From: Eimeria necatrix
Lineage: Eukaryota; Apicomplexa; Conoidasida; Eucoccidiorida; Eimeriidae
Assembly: GCF_000499385.1 (NCBI RefSeq)
Contig: NW_013654421.1
Location: 1 to 22,224 of the forward strand
DNA length: 22,224 nt
Reading direction: 5' to 3'
Shown: positions 1 to 7,755 of the stretch, piece after piece
How the letters are laid out: each line of letters opens with the position of its first letter
Numbering within the stretch: the stretch's first letter is position 1
The notes under the pieces: model-generated
Databases searched by the model: none
Seen by the model: only the letters and a program-made list of their open reading frames with translations
What the model was told of the DNA's origin: nothing
Translations under genes and position numbers: made by a program

Positions 1-190
1 TTCAGGGGATTTTGCTGCATGATCAGGCTGTTTGTGTTGCAGGAACAGATCAGTGTTGCACATTGTGTTTGTGGCGAGACAGCCGTTAGATTGAACTTGT
101 TGACCTATAAATATGCACTCCAGTGAAACAACAGGCTGCACACGTTTGAAGAAGTCCACTAGTATTGCACAGCAGCAGTGAGCTAGGCTG
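1..190 (+). repeat. Direct repeat A, copy 1 (cut by window edge)
   Basis: This block matches 1241-1432 with a few substitutions and small indels, about 1240 bp apart. It contains a TATA-like run at 106-115 and ends at agctaggctg in both copies. The first 40 bases occur twice more, at 964-1006 and 1010-1049. The left end is outside the window, so the full unit length is unknown. A duplicated promoter-plus-leader is one reading; an intron fragment of an amplified gene is another. Confidence 0.8.
106..115 (+). promoter_or_regulatory. TATA-like site in repeat A
   Basis: The sequence tataaatatg follows ttgttgacc and is perfectly kept in the second copy of the repeat at 1351-1360. Its conservation shows only that the copies are recent. 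Promoter activity is a guess. Confidence 0.25.
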
Positions 191-359
191 CCGCTACTTT
201 GCAGTGCCACATTTGTAGCACGCACTAATGACAACATGAGCGAGCCATTGTCATCATACCGGTGATCTAGACAGCATAGCAGCACTTTGAAGGGAACAAG
301 GAGGCGAATTGCTTTCGAAAGTGTGTGCAACTGTGTGGAAAGCTGTTCGAATGGTCACC

Positions 360-483
360 CTGTGTGGAAAGCTGCTGGAATGGTCACCAAATGTCTGCAG
401 GTCGTTGAGGAAGTGCGTCAAGTTCGTCACTGTGACTCAGAGGCGTTTGCATCAGGAGAACAAAAGCTGAAGAGGAGCAGACT
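360..483 (+). repeat. 130-bp tandem duplication, copy 1
   Basis: This stretch repeats at 490-613 with an offset of exactly 130 bases and almost no differences. A third partial copy of its first 28 bases lies at 331-358. Each full copy carries one acceptor-GAA-donor module. Confidence 0.85.
410..412 (+). CDS. Candidate 3-nt microexon, GAA (Glu)
   Basis: The acceptor gtcgttgag is poor in pyrimidines. The donor is GTGCGTCAA. The module is inside the 130-bp tandem duplication, so it has a twin at 540-542. Confidence 0.35.
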
Positions 484-489
484 GTGCAA

Positions 490-613
490 CTGTGTGGAAA
501 GCTGCTGGAATGGTCACCAAATGTCTGCAGGTCGTTGAGGAAGTGCGTCAAGTTCGTCACTGTGACTCAGAGGCGTTTGCATCAGGAGAACAAAAGCTGA
601 AGAGGAGCAGACT
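490..613 (+). repeat. 130-bp tandem duplication, copy 2
   Basis: Second copy of 360-483. Its right part, from about 576 on (tttgcatcagg), also restarts at 1432, so it overlaps a larger repeat family in this region. Confidence 0.85.
540..542 (+). CDS. Candidate 3-nt microexon, GAA (Glu), duplicated
   Basis: Same signals as 410-412 (gtcgttgag before, GTGCGTCAA after), 130 bases downstream. If both are used the product gains one extra Glu. Confidence 0.35.
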
Positions 614-653
614 ACATTATGGCATGCATGGGGCTTGAATATGATTTCTTTAG

Positions 654-656
654 GTG
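654..656 (+). CDS. Candidate 3-nt microexon, GTG (Val)
   Basis: The acceptor is atttctttag and the donor GTGCGTTGAGC. Read on in phase, the third intron codon is TGA. A diverged relative at 1521-1523 has donor GTGCAT, and another at about 1917 has lost its acceptor AG (TTTAC). Confidence 0.45.
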
Positions 657-773
657 GTGCGTTGAGCAAAAAGGCTGCACTGAAGGCACAAAAAGTGCTG
701 CTGTGTGCACCTGCTGCTCTACAGGCAGGGAAAAATGCCACTTGGATGCTGCAGCACACAGGATAAGCATGGT

Positions 774-1005
774 GCTTTGGAAATTCCAAGCATTAGAGTC
801 CGCGGTGAACCTTGGGAAGCTCATTAAAGGTTGTAAGTTTCCATAGTCGCGGGGGCAAGTGTTTCGCGGTGGTTGGCGCTTGTTGCAGCATGCTGTTTCG
901 AAACTAAGTCGAACGGTGAAGCATGCCCTATTGTGGACACTGTTGCTGCTAATAAGAAAGGATTTCAGGGGATTTTGCTGCATGATCAGGCTGTTTGTGT
1001 TGCAG
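774..1005 (+). repeat. 277-bp-offset direct repeat, copy 1
   Basis: Starting at gctttggaaattcc, this block recurs at 1051-1282 with scattered substitutions. The pair shares an acceptor-like aaag followed by GTT and GTAAGT. Confidence 0.8.
830..832 (+). CDS. Weak candidate 3-nt microexon, GTT (Val)
   Basis: The acceptor is cattaaag, with no pyrimidine tract. The donor GTAAGT is close to canonical. It is duplicated at 1107-1109. Confidence 0.2.
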
Positions 1006-1050
1006 GAATTTCAGGGGATTTTGCTGCATGATCAGGCTGTTTGTGTTGCT

Positions 1051-1282
1051 GCTTTGGAAATTCCAAGCATTAAAGTCCGCGGTGAACCTTGGGAAGCTCA
1101 TTAAAGGTTGTAAGTTTCCATAATCGCGGGGGCGAGTGTTTCCCGGTGGCTGGCGCTAGTTGCAGCATGCTGTTTCGAAACTAAGTCGAACGGTGAATTA
1201 TGCCATATTGTGGACACTGTTACTGCTAATAAGAAAAGATTTCAGAGGATTTAGCTGCATGATCAGGCTGTTTATGTTGCAG
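1051..1282 (+). repeat. 277-bp-offset direct repeat, copy 2
   Basis: Second copy of 774-1005. It runs into the second copy of repeat A at 1241, so the amplification units overlap and were probably produced in several steps. Confidence 0.8.
1107..1109 (+). CDS. Weak candidate 3-nt microexon, GTT (Val)
   Basis: Copy of 830-832, with the same aaag acceptor and GTAAGT donor. Confidence 0.2.
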
Positions 1283-1432
1283 GAACAGATCAGTGTTGCA
1301 AATTGTATTTGTGGCGAGACAGGCGTTAGGTTGAATTGAACTTGTTGACCTATAAATATGCACGCCAGTGAAACAACAGGCTGCACACGTTTGAAGAAGT
1401 CTAGTATTGCACAGCAGCAGTGAGCTAGGCTG
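1241..1432 (+). repeat. Direct repeat A, copy 2
   Basis: Matches bases 1-190. It differs by a short insertion near 1335 (ttgaattgaac for ttgaac) and a short deletion near 1400. The copy contains the TATA-like site at 1351-1360. Confidence 0.8.
1351..1360 (+). promoter_or_regulatory. TATA-like site in repeat A, copy 2
   Basis: Identical tataaatatg run in the second copy of repeat A. It has the same weak status as the site at 106. Confidence 0.25.
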
Positions 1433-1520
1433 TTTGCATCAGGAGAACAAAAGCTGAAGAGGAGCAGACTACATTATGGCATGCATGGGGCTTGAATATG
1501 ACTTCATATGACGTCTTTAG

Positions 1521-1523
1521 GTG
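1521..1523 (+). CDS. Candidate 3-nt microexon, GTG (Val), variant donor
   Basis: The acceptor is gacgtctttag. The donor GTGCATTGA differs from the 654 copy by G to A at intron position 5, which usually weakens a donor. It may be a decayed copy. Confidence 0.3.
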
Positions 1524-1562
1524 GTGCATTGAGCAAAGAGGCTGCACTGAAGGCACAAGAAG

Positions 1563-1915
1563 TGCTGCTGTGTGCACCTGCTGCTCCACTGGCACGCAAA
1601 AATGCCACTCGGGTGCTGCAGCACACAAGATACGCGTGGTGCTTTGGAAATGCCAAACATAAAAGTCCACGGTGAAAAAGCGAGAGAAGCATTGAATATC
1701 TCTGTTCCCATAAGGCAGCGTCGGAGTAGATGGCTGTGGAAAACTCAAAAACTGCGTGCCACTTTGGTGCCGCGAGTGTGGCGAAGGCGACAATACTTCC
1801 AGGTTGTGCGTTTGGGTAAACACAGAGGGAATTACATGTGCGGGAAAATGTTGATTCTGGTGGGCTCTTTGCCAAGGCTGAGCAGTTCTATGTTGAAGGT
1901 TTGCAGAAGATTTAC
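1563..1915 (+). repeat. 395-bp tandem duplication, copy 1
   Basis: From tgctgctgtgtgc onward this block repeats at 1958-2310 with a constant offset of 395 and few differences. Long open frames on both strands here (up to 281 codons on the minus strand) arise because the repeat lacks stops. None looks like a known protein. Confidence 0.9.
1803..1805 (+). CDS. Candidate 3-nt microexon, GTT (Val)
   Basis: The acceptor is caatacttccag and the donor GTGCGTTTG. It is duplicated exactly 395 bases on, at 2198-2200. Confidence 0.45.
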
Positions 1916-1957
1916 TTGGTGCGTTGGGCAAAAAGACTGCCTTATATGCACAAAAAA

Positions 1958-2310
1958 TGCTGCTGTGTGCACCTGCTGCTCCACTGGCAGGCAAAAATGC
2001 CACTCGGATGCTGCAGCACACAAGATACGCGTGGTACTTTGGAAATGCCAAACGTTGAAGTCCACAGTGAAAAAGCGAGAGAAGCATTGAATATCTCTGT
2101 TCCCATAAGGCAGCGTCGGAGTAGATGGCTGTGGAAAACTCAAAAACTGCGTGCCACTTTGGTGCCGCGAGTGTGGCGAAGGCGACAATACTTCCAGGTT
2201 GTGCGTTTGGGTAAACACAGAGGGAATTACATGTGCGGGAAAATGTTGATTCTGGTGGGCTCTTTGCCAAGGCTGAGCAGTTCTATGTTGAAGGTTTGCA
2301 GAAGATTTAC
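1958..2310 (+). repeat. 395-bp tandem duplication, copy 2
   Basis: Second copy of 1563-1915. After gaagatttac at 2310 the sequence changes to single-copy DNA, which marks the right edge of the amplified region. Confidence 0.9.
2198..2200 (+). CDS. Candidate 3-nt microexon, GTT (Val), duplicated
   Basis: Twin of 1803-1805, with the same acceptor cttccag and donor GTGCGTTTG. Confidence 0.45.
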
Positions 2311-2323
2311 GTGCTGCTTTCAG

Positions 2324-2448
2324 GGCACGCAGGAACAAGCTTTCAAGGGAAGGCGAAACTGGCAGACTGCACTTGCGCCGCCGACTTCAAGCATGCAGCT
2401 GCTAAGATGAAGTTTCTGGCCAGCGCATTAGATGAACTGGCTGCTTAG
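2324..2448 (+). CDS. Possible terminal exon of the gene in the amplified region
   Basis: An acceptor-like gtgctgctttcag ends at 2323. One downstream frame runs to a TAG at 2446-2448 and reads like a helical, alanine-rich C-terminus (KLADCTCAADFKHAAAKMK and on to DELAA). The phase-0 frame from the acceptor instead stops near 2410 with a less protein-like sequence. This conflict is the main reason for low confidence. No family is recognised. Confidence 0.15.
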
Positions 2449-2742
2449 GAAATAGACTAAACATGCCACTGCGCCCCGACTTACTGCTTCTATTGTGGGA
2501 TCGTGTAAAAATAGACTGTAAGCCACGTGTTATTTGGCTTCTCCGTAAATGTGCCACGAGGTAGACGAACTTTACTGAGCCTTGCGCTGTGACAGCATGC
2601 ACACTAGCCACTCATGCTGACAAGCTCTGTGATCAAGTGGCACTGAGGTTTGCTGCAGTAAAACCACCGGGCTTAGGGAGCAAGCTGAGCGGCTTCAGGT
2701 ACATGGGGTGCGTTGCTGACGTTGGGGTGAGGGCTTTTCCAG

Positions 2743-2745
2743 GAA
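2743..2745 (+). CDS. Candidate 3-nt microexon, GAA (Glu), isolated
   Basis: The acceptor ggcttttccag is strong and the donor is GTGCGTCAG. It has no partner within about 500 bases on either side, so its gene is unknown. Confidence 0.4.
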
Positions 2746-2916
2746 GTGCGTCAGCCAAACCCTCAGAAGATAGAACTGAGGCAGAACCTTCAGGCCTAAG
2801 TAACTAAAGTGTATTGGGTCACATTGGTCGCTAATTGCTGCCTGTGGAAGATGGACAGGGCGAAAGCGGGCAGCTTTTGTTGAAATACTTGCCTTATCAG
2901 CTGCGAGCGTTCAAGA

Positions 2917-2924
2917 TGCATGCA
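2917..2924. promoter_or_regulatory. TGCATGCA palindrome
   Basis: One of seven copies of this 8-mer in the window. This one lies about 670 bases upstream of the ATG at 3589. The related TGCATGC motif is known from apicomplexan promoters; use here is a guess. Confidence 0.25.
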
Positions 2925-3472
2925 ATGGGCTCCAAAAGAGGGCGTTCAGTAAACGCAGATAAATTGGGCGCCTGCTGAATGCAGCTTCTCCGAGAAGTGA
3001 GTCTGCATCAAGTGCTTTGAAACTGCATATGAATACGTGAACTACGAGAAGTCTTTACCTGTTTTCGCGCTGACCTTGCAAGGCACTCCCAGCCAAGTCT
3101 GGAAGCTTTGCATGCCAGCATCTCAGCGCCGTGTGTTTACTGCCTCGGCGGGAACAGCGCGCGGCATAGACCTAATTGCACATTCTTTATTGACAGCATG
3201 CGTGTTGTTTAGCCGTTGATTCAGGCCCTTTTGCCGGCCCCCAGTTGGGTGGGCAGGATGCTCTGAATGGGGCTCAGGAGTGTCGAATAGTGTAGGGGTG
3301 CGCCTGTGCATGTTTCGTAAAGCGTACGCTATGGGAAACCAGTGGAAAGGCCATTTAGTTGCGTCTCGAATGACTATTCCACGGACTGCGGTGATTTGAA
3401 AAAGTGGAGGCAGCGTACTCGTGGACTGACAGGGATCTAAATCGTGCAGGTAGAGACGTTCGACAAACAGTT

Positions 3473-3509
3473 TATGTTTCTCGAACTTCTTTAAAGTTCG
3501 AGAAACATA
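3473..3509. repeat. Perfect 16-bp inverted repeat, 5-nt loop
   Basis: The arms at 3473-3488 and 3494-3509 (tatgtttctcgaactt and its reverse complement) pair perfectly around cttta. It is the longest perfect hairpin I saw. It sits about 80 bases before the ATG of the 3589-3996 candidate. No T-run follows, so a bacterial-type terminator is not implied. A miniature element, an operator or an RNA hairpin are open options. Confidence 0.8.
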
Positions 3510-3588
3510 GACATTTTCCCTTCGGCGGGGGTGAGATTGTTCTTGTTGCTGCTTCGGATGAGCAGGCTATCCAAAGTTGAAAGACCGC

Positions 3589-3996
3589 ATGCTATTGCAA
3601 GCTGTGTTGCAAACGCCAAACGCGAACAGGAACTTTGATGACTCAAACGTCACTGGCAAATGGGCCAAATGGTGTGCATTCCAGGGGAAAGAAGTGACTG
3701 CGCAACCTGCTGGATTGCAGACTGTGCGTTGCATCGCAGAGCAATTCAACTTGCTGCAGCTTGTAGATAGACTCTTTGCTCATCTCTTTCTTCTTCAGGC
3801 TTGCAGCGACCGTTCCTGGATTGGACCTGAAGACTGGGCAGACTGTATTGAAAGCTCAAAAGATCCCTTTCAGAATATCCTTTTAATGACTAGAGATGTG
3901 ATGATGTGCAAAAGGATGCAGCGAGGGGAACAGCAACAACGCTTGTGGCGCGCCTCTATTTTGCCTTCATTAGATATCAGCAGCGAGACTATATAA
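3589..3996 (+). CDS. Hypothetical protein, 135-codon frame with possible 75-nt intron
   Basis: This is the longest open frame from an ATG outside the repeats, and I do not recognise a family. It starts MLLQAVLQTPNANRNFDD and stops at TAA 3994-3996. Inside it, ACT at 3721-3723 is followed by GTGCGTTGC. A textbook pyrimidine tract (tctctttcttcttcag) ends at 3798. Both boundaries fall between codons, so removing 3724-3798 gives exons of 45 and 65 codons in the same frame. The second exon is acidic and tryptophan-rich at its start (ACSDRSWIGPEDWADCIESS) and has no obvious membrane segment. The part removed is the hydrophobic one (FNLLQLVDRLFAHLFLLQ), which supports its being intron. It could also be a terminal piece of a longer gene. 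Confidence 0.35.
   Translation: MLLQAVLQTPNANRNFDDSNVTGKWAKWCAFQGKEVTAQPAGLQTVRCIAEQFNLLQLVDRLFAHLFLLQACSDRSWIGPEDWADCIESSKDPFQNILLMTRDVMMCKRMQRGEQQQRLWRASILPSLDISSETI
3721..3723 (+). other. Acceptor-ACT-donor module inside the 3589 frame
   Basis: The acceptor-like tggattgcag precedes ACT and the donor is GTGCGTTGC. If the upstream AG is not used, ACT is simply the last codon of a 45-codon exon. If it is used, ACT is a one-codon exon as in the rest of the window. Confidence 0.4.
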
Positions 3997-4706
3997 CTGT
4001 GAGCCAAACTAAGCCTGGATAACATGCATGCAACTGTTTTAGCTTGCAGAAGGACTGGTGGGGAGTCCTACAGTGCGAGATTGCGCCCACTGCAGGGTGT
4101 CGAAATGTTGTGCAATTCGGCTAGCTCTAGCTTTCCGCGGTGCCTGTTGCAAGATAAAGCATTATGCAGGCGTTGGCATGGCGGCTTACGGTGGTATGTC
4201 TTCCCGAAAGGAAGATAGCTCCTTTAGACTGCCTCATCTTGGACCTTTCCATTTCTAGGGAATTGAAGTGTTCTATGGCATTCCAATAGTTGAGCGGCTG
4301 CTAGCATTCAGTTTCGATGCTGCGCTTTCTCCAGACGAGGGATACGCTAAATGCTACTTTCTGCATTGAGATGCATGCTATTAAAGTGCCTGAATGCCTT
4401 GAATATAAGCTACAAACAGACATTGAACGCATTTTTTTGGCCAGAAAACTGACGATTTGAACATTGTTGAAGTCCATCTTACGTTTTCTGTGCTGGCACA
4501 TACGCGCCGGCAGCAGGCTCGTTAAAACATGCTGCCTAGTTTTTTGGTCTGCCTTGGCCTACTCCTGAAAGTGATAGCCTTTTGAATTGCTATATTGGAA
4601 GCACTTAGTGCTTCGCGAGACTTCCTGTTTAGAGAAAGATTCTTAGCCAAGATCACCACGGATCATCGTGAAGAATTTGCAGACCATTGATTTTTGATGC
4701 AATCAG
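3997..4706. other. Intergenic or intronic stretch
   Basis: TGCATGCA occurs at 4025 and TGCATGC at 4372. Apart from the possible first exon at 4164-4193 I found no good module. The nearest is tgcag GGT GTCGAA at 4096, whose donor is poor. Confidence 0.4.
4164..4193 (+). CDS. Possible first exon, 10 codons, of a small gene
   Basis: ATG at 4164 follows an in-frame TAA at 4155-4157. The frame reads MQALAWRLTV and meets the donor GTATGT at 4194 in phase 0, as the array exons do. It is very short, so this could easily be chance. TGCATGCA at 4025 lies 139 bases upstream. It would join to GAA at 4707. Confidence 0.15.
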
Positions 4707-4709
4707 GAA
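4707..4709 (+). CDS. Candidate 3-nt microexon, GAA (Glu)
   Basis: The acceptor is gatgcaatcag and the donor GTGAGCTGAATGA. The third intron codon is TGA. Confidence 0.45.
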
Positions 4710-4896
4710 GTGAGCTGAATGATCAGTGCTGAGTGGCCAGTCTAAAATAACAGGAAACGTAGTTTTTCATAGCGTCTCCATATAAGATGATCAGTGCTAG
4801 GCCCCCGAGCAGTTATTCATACACATTCCTTCACATTGGCCGCCAATGTCCAAGTACTAAGTAGATAGAATCTCAGCAGAAACGTTGAATGAACAG

Positions 4897-4899
4897 TTT
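4897..4899 (+). CDS. Weak candidate 3-nt microexon, TTT (Phe)
   Basis: The acceptor gaatgaacag is purine-rich. The donor is GTAAGATAA, with TAA as third intron codon. It lies 190 bases after GAA at 4707. Confidence 0.25.
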
Positions 4900-5445
4900 G
4901 TAAGATAAAAGAACAGGGTGACTTGGCTTATGGCTTCGCATTTGAGTGTTTGACTTTACGAATAATGACAACATCTCACGGGCAAGGAGTGTGCGGCCCT
5001 TTGCAACTGTTGCGGGCATGAGATCTGGCCCCTGGCTATAGGCACTGCGATTCCCAGACGCCCCACCAGGGCTTGTTAAAGAGACAAGAACGCGAAGTAT
5101 CACATGTCATATTGATGGCATGAATTTCTATACCCGCTGACTGAAGCATTCTCTCGATACAGGCTGGTAATGGCGTTGGATATCATTGGGCATTGCTTTT
5201 AGGTACGGAAACTGACAGTTCAGCCGTTTCTTACAAAAGCTGATAGTACTGCCTGCAGCAAAACAGCAACACGCTCTTAAAAGCGTGTCGTGTATTTTGT
5301 GTAGCGTCTTGGGCCAGCATCAATGCTGATGAACGACTTGAGAACTTTGCTGGAGGCATAGCTCGCCATGTGTAATTTTGTGAATTAAAGATTGCCACGC
5401 CTTTCAGTTGAAAATCCGCTTACTATTGGTTTTGAGATACCTCAG

Positions 5446-5448
5446 GAA
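5446..5448 (+). CDS. Candidate 3-nt microexon, GAA (Glu)
   Basis: The acceptor is gatacctcag and the donor GTGCGTACT. It lies inside an unspliced 61-codon frame at 5392-5577 that reads fairly protein-like (IPQEVRTFLGI around this site), so a longer exon here is an alternative. Confidence 0.4.
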
Positions 5449-5720
5449 GTGCGTACTTTCTTGGGTATTCATTGTCCTTCACTCTCATTTGGCAAGGAGT
5501 ATGTGGAGGCGGGATTCACTCCTGAATCAAGTGTGCCCAGTGAGCGTTCAATTGCACCTTATGCGCCACTTCTTTGAGTGCACAACTTTTTTGTGCGTGG
5601 TATTTTTTTCAGAACACTTGATTACATCAAACGTAAATAGCTAAATTCCGCCGCAGCACTGCAGAGGGCCTGACGGGAAAGGCTGAAAGGCGAACAATTC
5701 GGCTGCCACGTCCTTTGTTT

Positions 5721-5749
5721 TATCCGTATCTGAAAGTGAAATACGGATA
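5721..5749. repeat. 9-bp inverted repeat, 11-nt loop
   Basis: The arms tatccgtat (5721-5729) and atacggata (5741-5749) pair perfectly. The hairpin sits just before the acceptor of the 5757 site. Confidence 0.6.
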
Positions 5750-5756
5750 TTTGCAG

Positions 5757-5759
5757 GAA
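5757..5759 (+). other. Module with AT instead of GT: GAA
   Basis: The acceptor atttgcag is followed by GAA and then ATGCTGAGC. The spacing fits (311 bases after the previous module), but the donor begins AT. It may be a decayed site or chance. Confidence 0.2.
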
Positions 5760-5804
5760 ATGCTGAGCAACGCGGCACTTGTGTTTTTATCTTTTATCTT
5801 TTAG

Positions 5805-5894
5805 AAGGCTAGACGGGATCCTGGACATCTGAAGCTCTCGAAAAGTGAAAAAAAACATGCAAAGCCGCGGTTCGCTGAGTACTATCTAATTTGA
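5805..5894 (+). CDS. Possible terminal exon, 29 codons, basic protein end
   Basis: The strongest pyrimidine tract of the window (gtttttatcttttatctttt) ends in AG at 5804. The phase-0 frame that follows encodes a very basic tail, starting KARRDPGHLKLSKSEKK and ending AEYYLI, before TGA at 5892-5894. The phase agrees with the one-codon exons upstream (4707, 5446). The start of the gene would be 4164 or unknown. The lysine and arginine content would suit an RNA- or ribosome-binding tail, but I do not recognise it. The AAG followed by GCTAGA could alternatively be read as a GC-donor module. Confidence 0.3.
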   Translation, partial: KARRDPGHLKLSKSEKKHAKPRFAEYYLI

Positions 5895-5971
5895 TCTTCA
5901 TGCGAGCAGTATTGGGAAGTCGAACAGGTGACCATAGTAAATCACACACGGATAAATGCTGCGATTAGCAG

Positions 5972-5974
5972 ACA
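5972..5974 (+). other. Isolated acceptor-ACA-donor module
   Basis: The acceptor is gcgattagcag and the donor GTGCGTGCT. It falls between the proposed end at 5894 and the proposed start at 6331. It is either chance, or evidence that one of those gene boundaries is wrong. Confidence 0.3.
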
Positions 5975-6018
5975 GTGCGTGCTATTAGTAGAGCATTTAT
6001 GAAGCTGTTTTTCTAGCT

Positions 6019-6026
6019 TGCATGCA
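6019..6026. promoter_or_regulatory. TGCATGCA palindrome upstream of 6331
   Basis: This copy is 305 bases upstream of the proposed start of the array gene and 109 bases before the TATAAAA run. Confidence 0.3.
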
Positions 6027-6134
6027 CGTGCCTGTAGCACTTCCAGAGAAGCTTTTGCTCGGCGTAAGGGAAGAAAGGGGTTAAGCGTCTTTCTATAGTG
6101 GTCTTGTGCTGCGTTGCGAAGCCCCGTAGGCAGT

Positions 6135-6141
6135 TATAAAA
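6135..6141 (+). promoter_or_regulatory. TATA-like site
   Basis: TATAAAA lies about 190 bases before ATG 6331. There is no independent support for transcription initiation here. Confidence 0.2.
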
Positions 6142-6330
6142 CACAAACGTATCTCTTGCGAAGCAAAAAGCGTCGGAAAAAGAGGCGGGCAGCAGAGGCA
6201 ACGCTTCAAGTTCGACGGAAATGCTGATATGTAAACCTATACCATTTCCATCGCGAGCGTTGCAGGTCACATGCTACTCTTCTGGGTCTTTCTTTTTGTC
6301 GCAAGCGTTTTAGCATAGACATCTGCATTA

Positions 6331-6456
6331 ATGGATGCATATAAACCGTTTTTACATGGGCCAGGAAAAAAGCCAGCAAAAGAAACGCAGGCATACTTGA
6401 AGTCTTCTTTTGCGGGTGTAACCAGATCGAAAGCGAGTCGGCATCTCTCTAGAGAA
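6331..6456 (+). CDS. First exon of the microexon-array gene, 42 codons
   Basis: ATG 6331 is the first start after an in-frame TAG at 6316. The frame reads MDAYKPFLHGPGKKPAKETQ and continues to SRHLSRE, a basic, lysine-rich N-terminus with no clear signal peptide or membrane segment. It ends in GAA directly before the donor GTGTGTCAC at 6457. The boundary is in phase 0, which matches all downstream triplets, and the next module (GAT, 6697) is 240 bases on. Without splicing, the frame would run on to 6636 through a hydrophobic stretch. Alternatively, the pyrimidine-rich tctctctag at 6452 makes AGAA a 4-nt exon, which would break the phase. Confidence 0.4.
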
Positions 6457-6696
6457 GTGTGTCACGGGATTAGCGAAGGAGCGTGGTTGGCCTTCATTGT
6501 GCTTGCTGTTAATATGGGAAAGGGTGCAGGAAGAATGTTGGTGCTTTGGGCTTCTGACTTTGTGAAAAACGCACGACGTTTGTTCGCCGCTAGTTTTCGA
6601 AGTTTTTGGAACCAGTGGGACAATAAGGTGCCTTAGTTCGCAAGTACCCGACTTTCACAAAAAGCATGCATGGAGGCGACACAATTGGGCCTACAG

Positions 6697-6699
6697 GAT
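6697..6699 (+). CDS. Microexon 1 of the array: GAT (Asp)
   Basis: Acceptor gggcctacag, donor GTGCGTAGG. It is the first of three GAT codons in a row. Confidence 0.55.
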
Positions 6700-7013
6700 G
6701 TGCGTAGGATGGGTTCCGCTTGGAAACGGGAAGTGGAGAGACGCATTACTTAGTACTGCTTTCGATGGGGGTGTGATGGCGAGAAGCCAGCCAGTCAAAT
6801 TCGTTATGCTTGCTGTGCAGGGTGGAATGTTATTACGTTTTAGATACAAGTTGCGAAGTAAAGTGGCTGTCGCAACGCTGAGGTGGCCTTAACAAACAGT
6901 GTACGGAAATAATTGAGTTTAGGCCGCAGGAGGCATTCCTGCTGAAAAGATACAGCTCAGTCAAACGCGTCCTAGTGATGGCATGTTTAAACAGTGGGGA
7001 ACTGGGTGTTAAG

Positions 7014-7016
7014 GAT
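7014..7016 (+). CDS. Microexon 2: GAT (Asp)
   Basis: Acceptor ggtgttaag (AAG rather than CAG or TAG), donor GTGCGTTGA with TGA as third intron codon. 317 bases after the previous site. Confidence 0.5.
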
Positions 7017-7333
7017 GTGCGTTGAGATAGCATACATGCAAGCGGGCAGACTGGGAAGGCTTTTGTGTGACTTTAGATGTCACGTCTTCGCCGATCCCAA
7101 AGCAAAGGAGTGCTTGTCCTCTTGTTTTGTTTGTTGCCATTATTAATTGAGTGGAAGACGTCTCGCATCCAACAACGGAAGGAAGGCATTCACAGTGAAC
7201 TCACCAAGAATGCTACCTTGTGAGAGCATCGGGCCAGTATAAAACGGCGACGTATACTTATCGGAGTGTGTTTGAAGAAGTAGACGGCGCATCAAGATCC
7301 TCAAGACGGAAATTTGTTAGAAAGCATGGCGAG

Positions 7334-7336
7334 GAT
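7334..7336 (+). CDS. Microexon 3: GAT (Asp), weak acceptor
   Basis: The acceptor gcatggcgag lacks a pyrimidine tract; the donor is GTATGC. It is kept because the spacing (320 and 422) fits and a gap of 742 would otherwise remain. Confidence 0.3.
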
Positions 7337-7755
7337 GTATGCAGCTGAGATCATCTGGATTCCAAGGAGTGCTTCGGCTATCGAGGGTATATATAAAGAG
7401 ATGAGTACAACTTCAGTTCCCAAGCACTTAACTTAGCAGTGCTGTGGCCTGAATAACAAGTTAATGTGTTTGCGCCTTTGCTAGTGTTTGTGCTTCTCTT
7501 GGCGAACAAACACCTCTAGCATTTCGTGTTGCTTGACGAGGCTGCCAGCGCCAGTGAGCACACATGGAGTTTTCCGAGGTGCAAAGCGTGGGTCTCGAAC
7601 ATCTCTTTCTTTCACGAAAACGCCACTAGGGGCCCGACCATTTGCAATAAAGGTTTCAAAATTCGTTACAGGAGGCTGTACGGCGCAGCAAAACAATGTG
7701 GGCTCCAGGCGCTATATCGAGTCCGTGGAGGTAGATGAAATAGACGGATTTTCAG

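Larger units (their letters stand above)
2449..3588. other. Mostly featureless stretch between gene candidates
   Basis: Beyond the module at 2743 and the hairpin at 3473-3509, I see no AG-NNN-GT with a good donor in 2750-3588. The nearest thing is ggcag GAT GCTCTG at 3257, where the donor would need to be GC. At 2699-2707 an acceptor ggcttcag is followed by nine bases and then GTGCGT at 2708, which could be a 9-nt exon. TGCATGCA lies at 2917. Confidence 0.5.
5895..6330. other. Upstream region of the microexon-array gene
   Basis: The stretch holds one isolated module at 5972-5974, TGCATGCA at 6019-6026 and TATAAAA at 6135-6141, about 190 bases before the ATG at 6331. An in-frame TAG at 6316 closes the frame upstream of that ATG. 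No gene is evident on either strand; the 85-codon minus-strand frame at 6013-6270 shows no recognisable motif. Confidence 0.4.

Noticed and set aside
1425..2270. A 281-codon minus-strand open frame with overlapping plus-strand frames
   Set aside because: It spans the 395-bp tandem repeat, so the same stop-free stretch is counted twice. Frames are open on both strands, and no motif or protein-like organisation is visible.
3800..3890. AATATCCTTTT near 3867, resembling a U12-type donor
   Set aside because: It lies inside the open frame of the 3799-3996 exon, and no U12 branch site plus acceptor was seen downstream.
5392..5577. A 61-codon frame that reads fairly like protein
   Set aside because: It runs straight through the GAA-GTGCGT module at 5446. 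Without transcript data I kept the module and noted the frame there.
7381..7410. A tatatataaag run resembling a promoter
   Set aside because: It lies in the middle of the array introns with no start codon or first exon after it.
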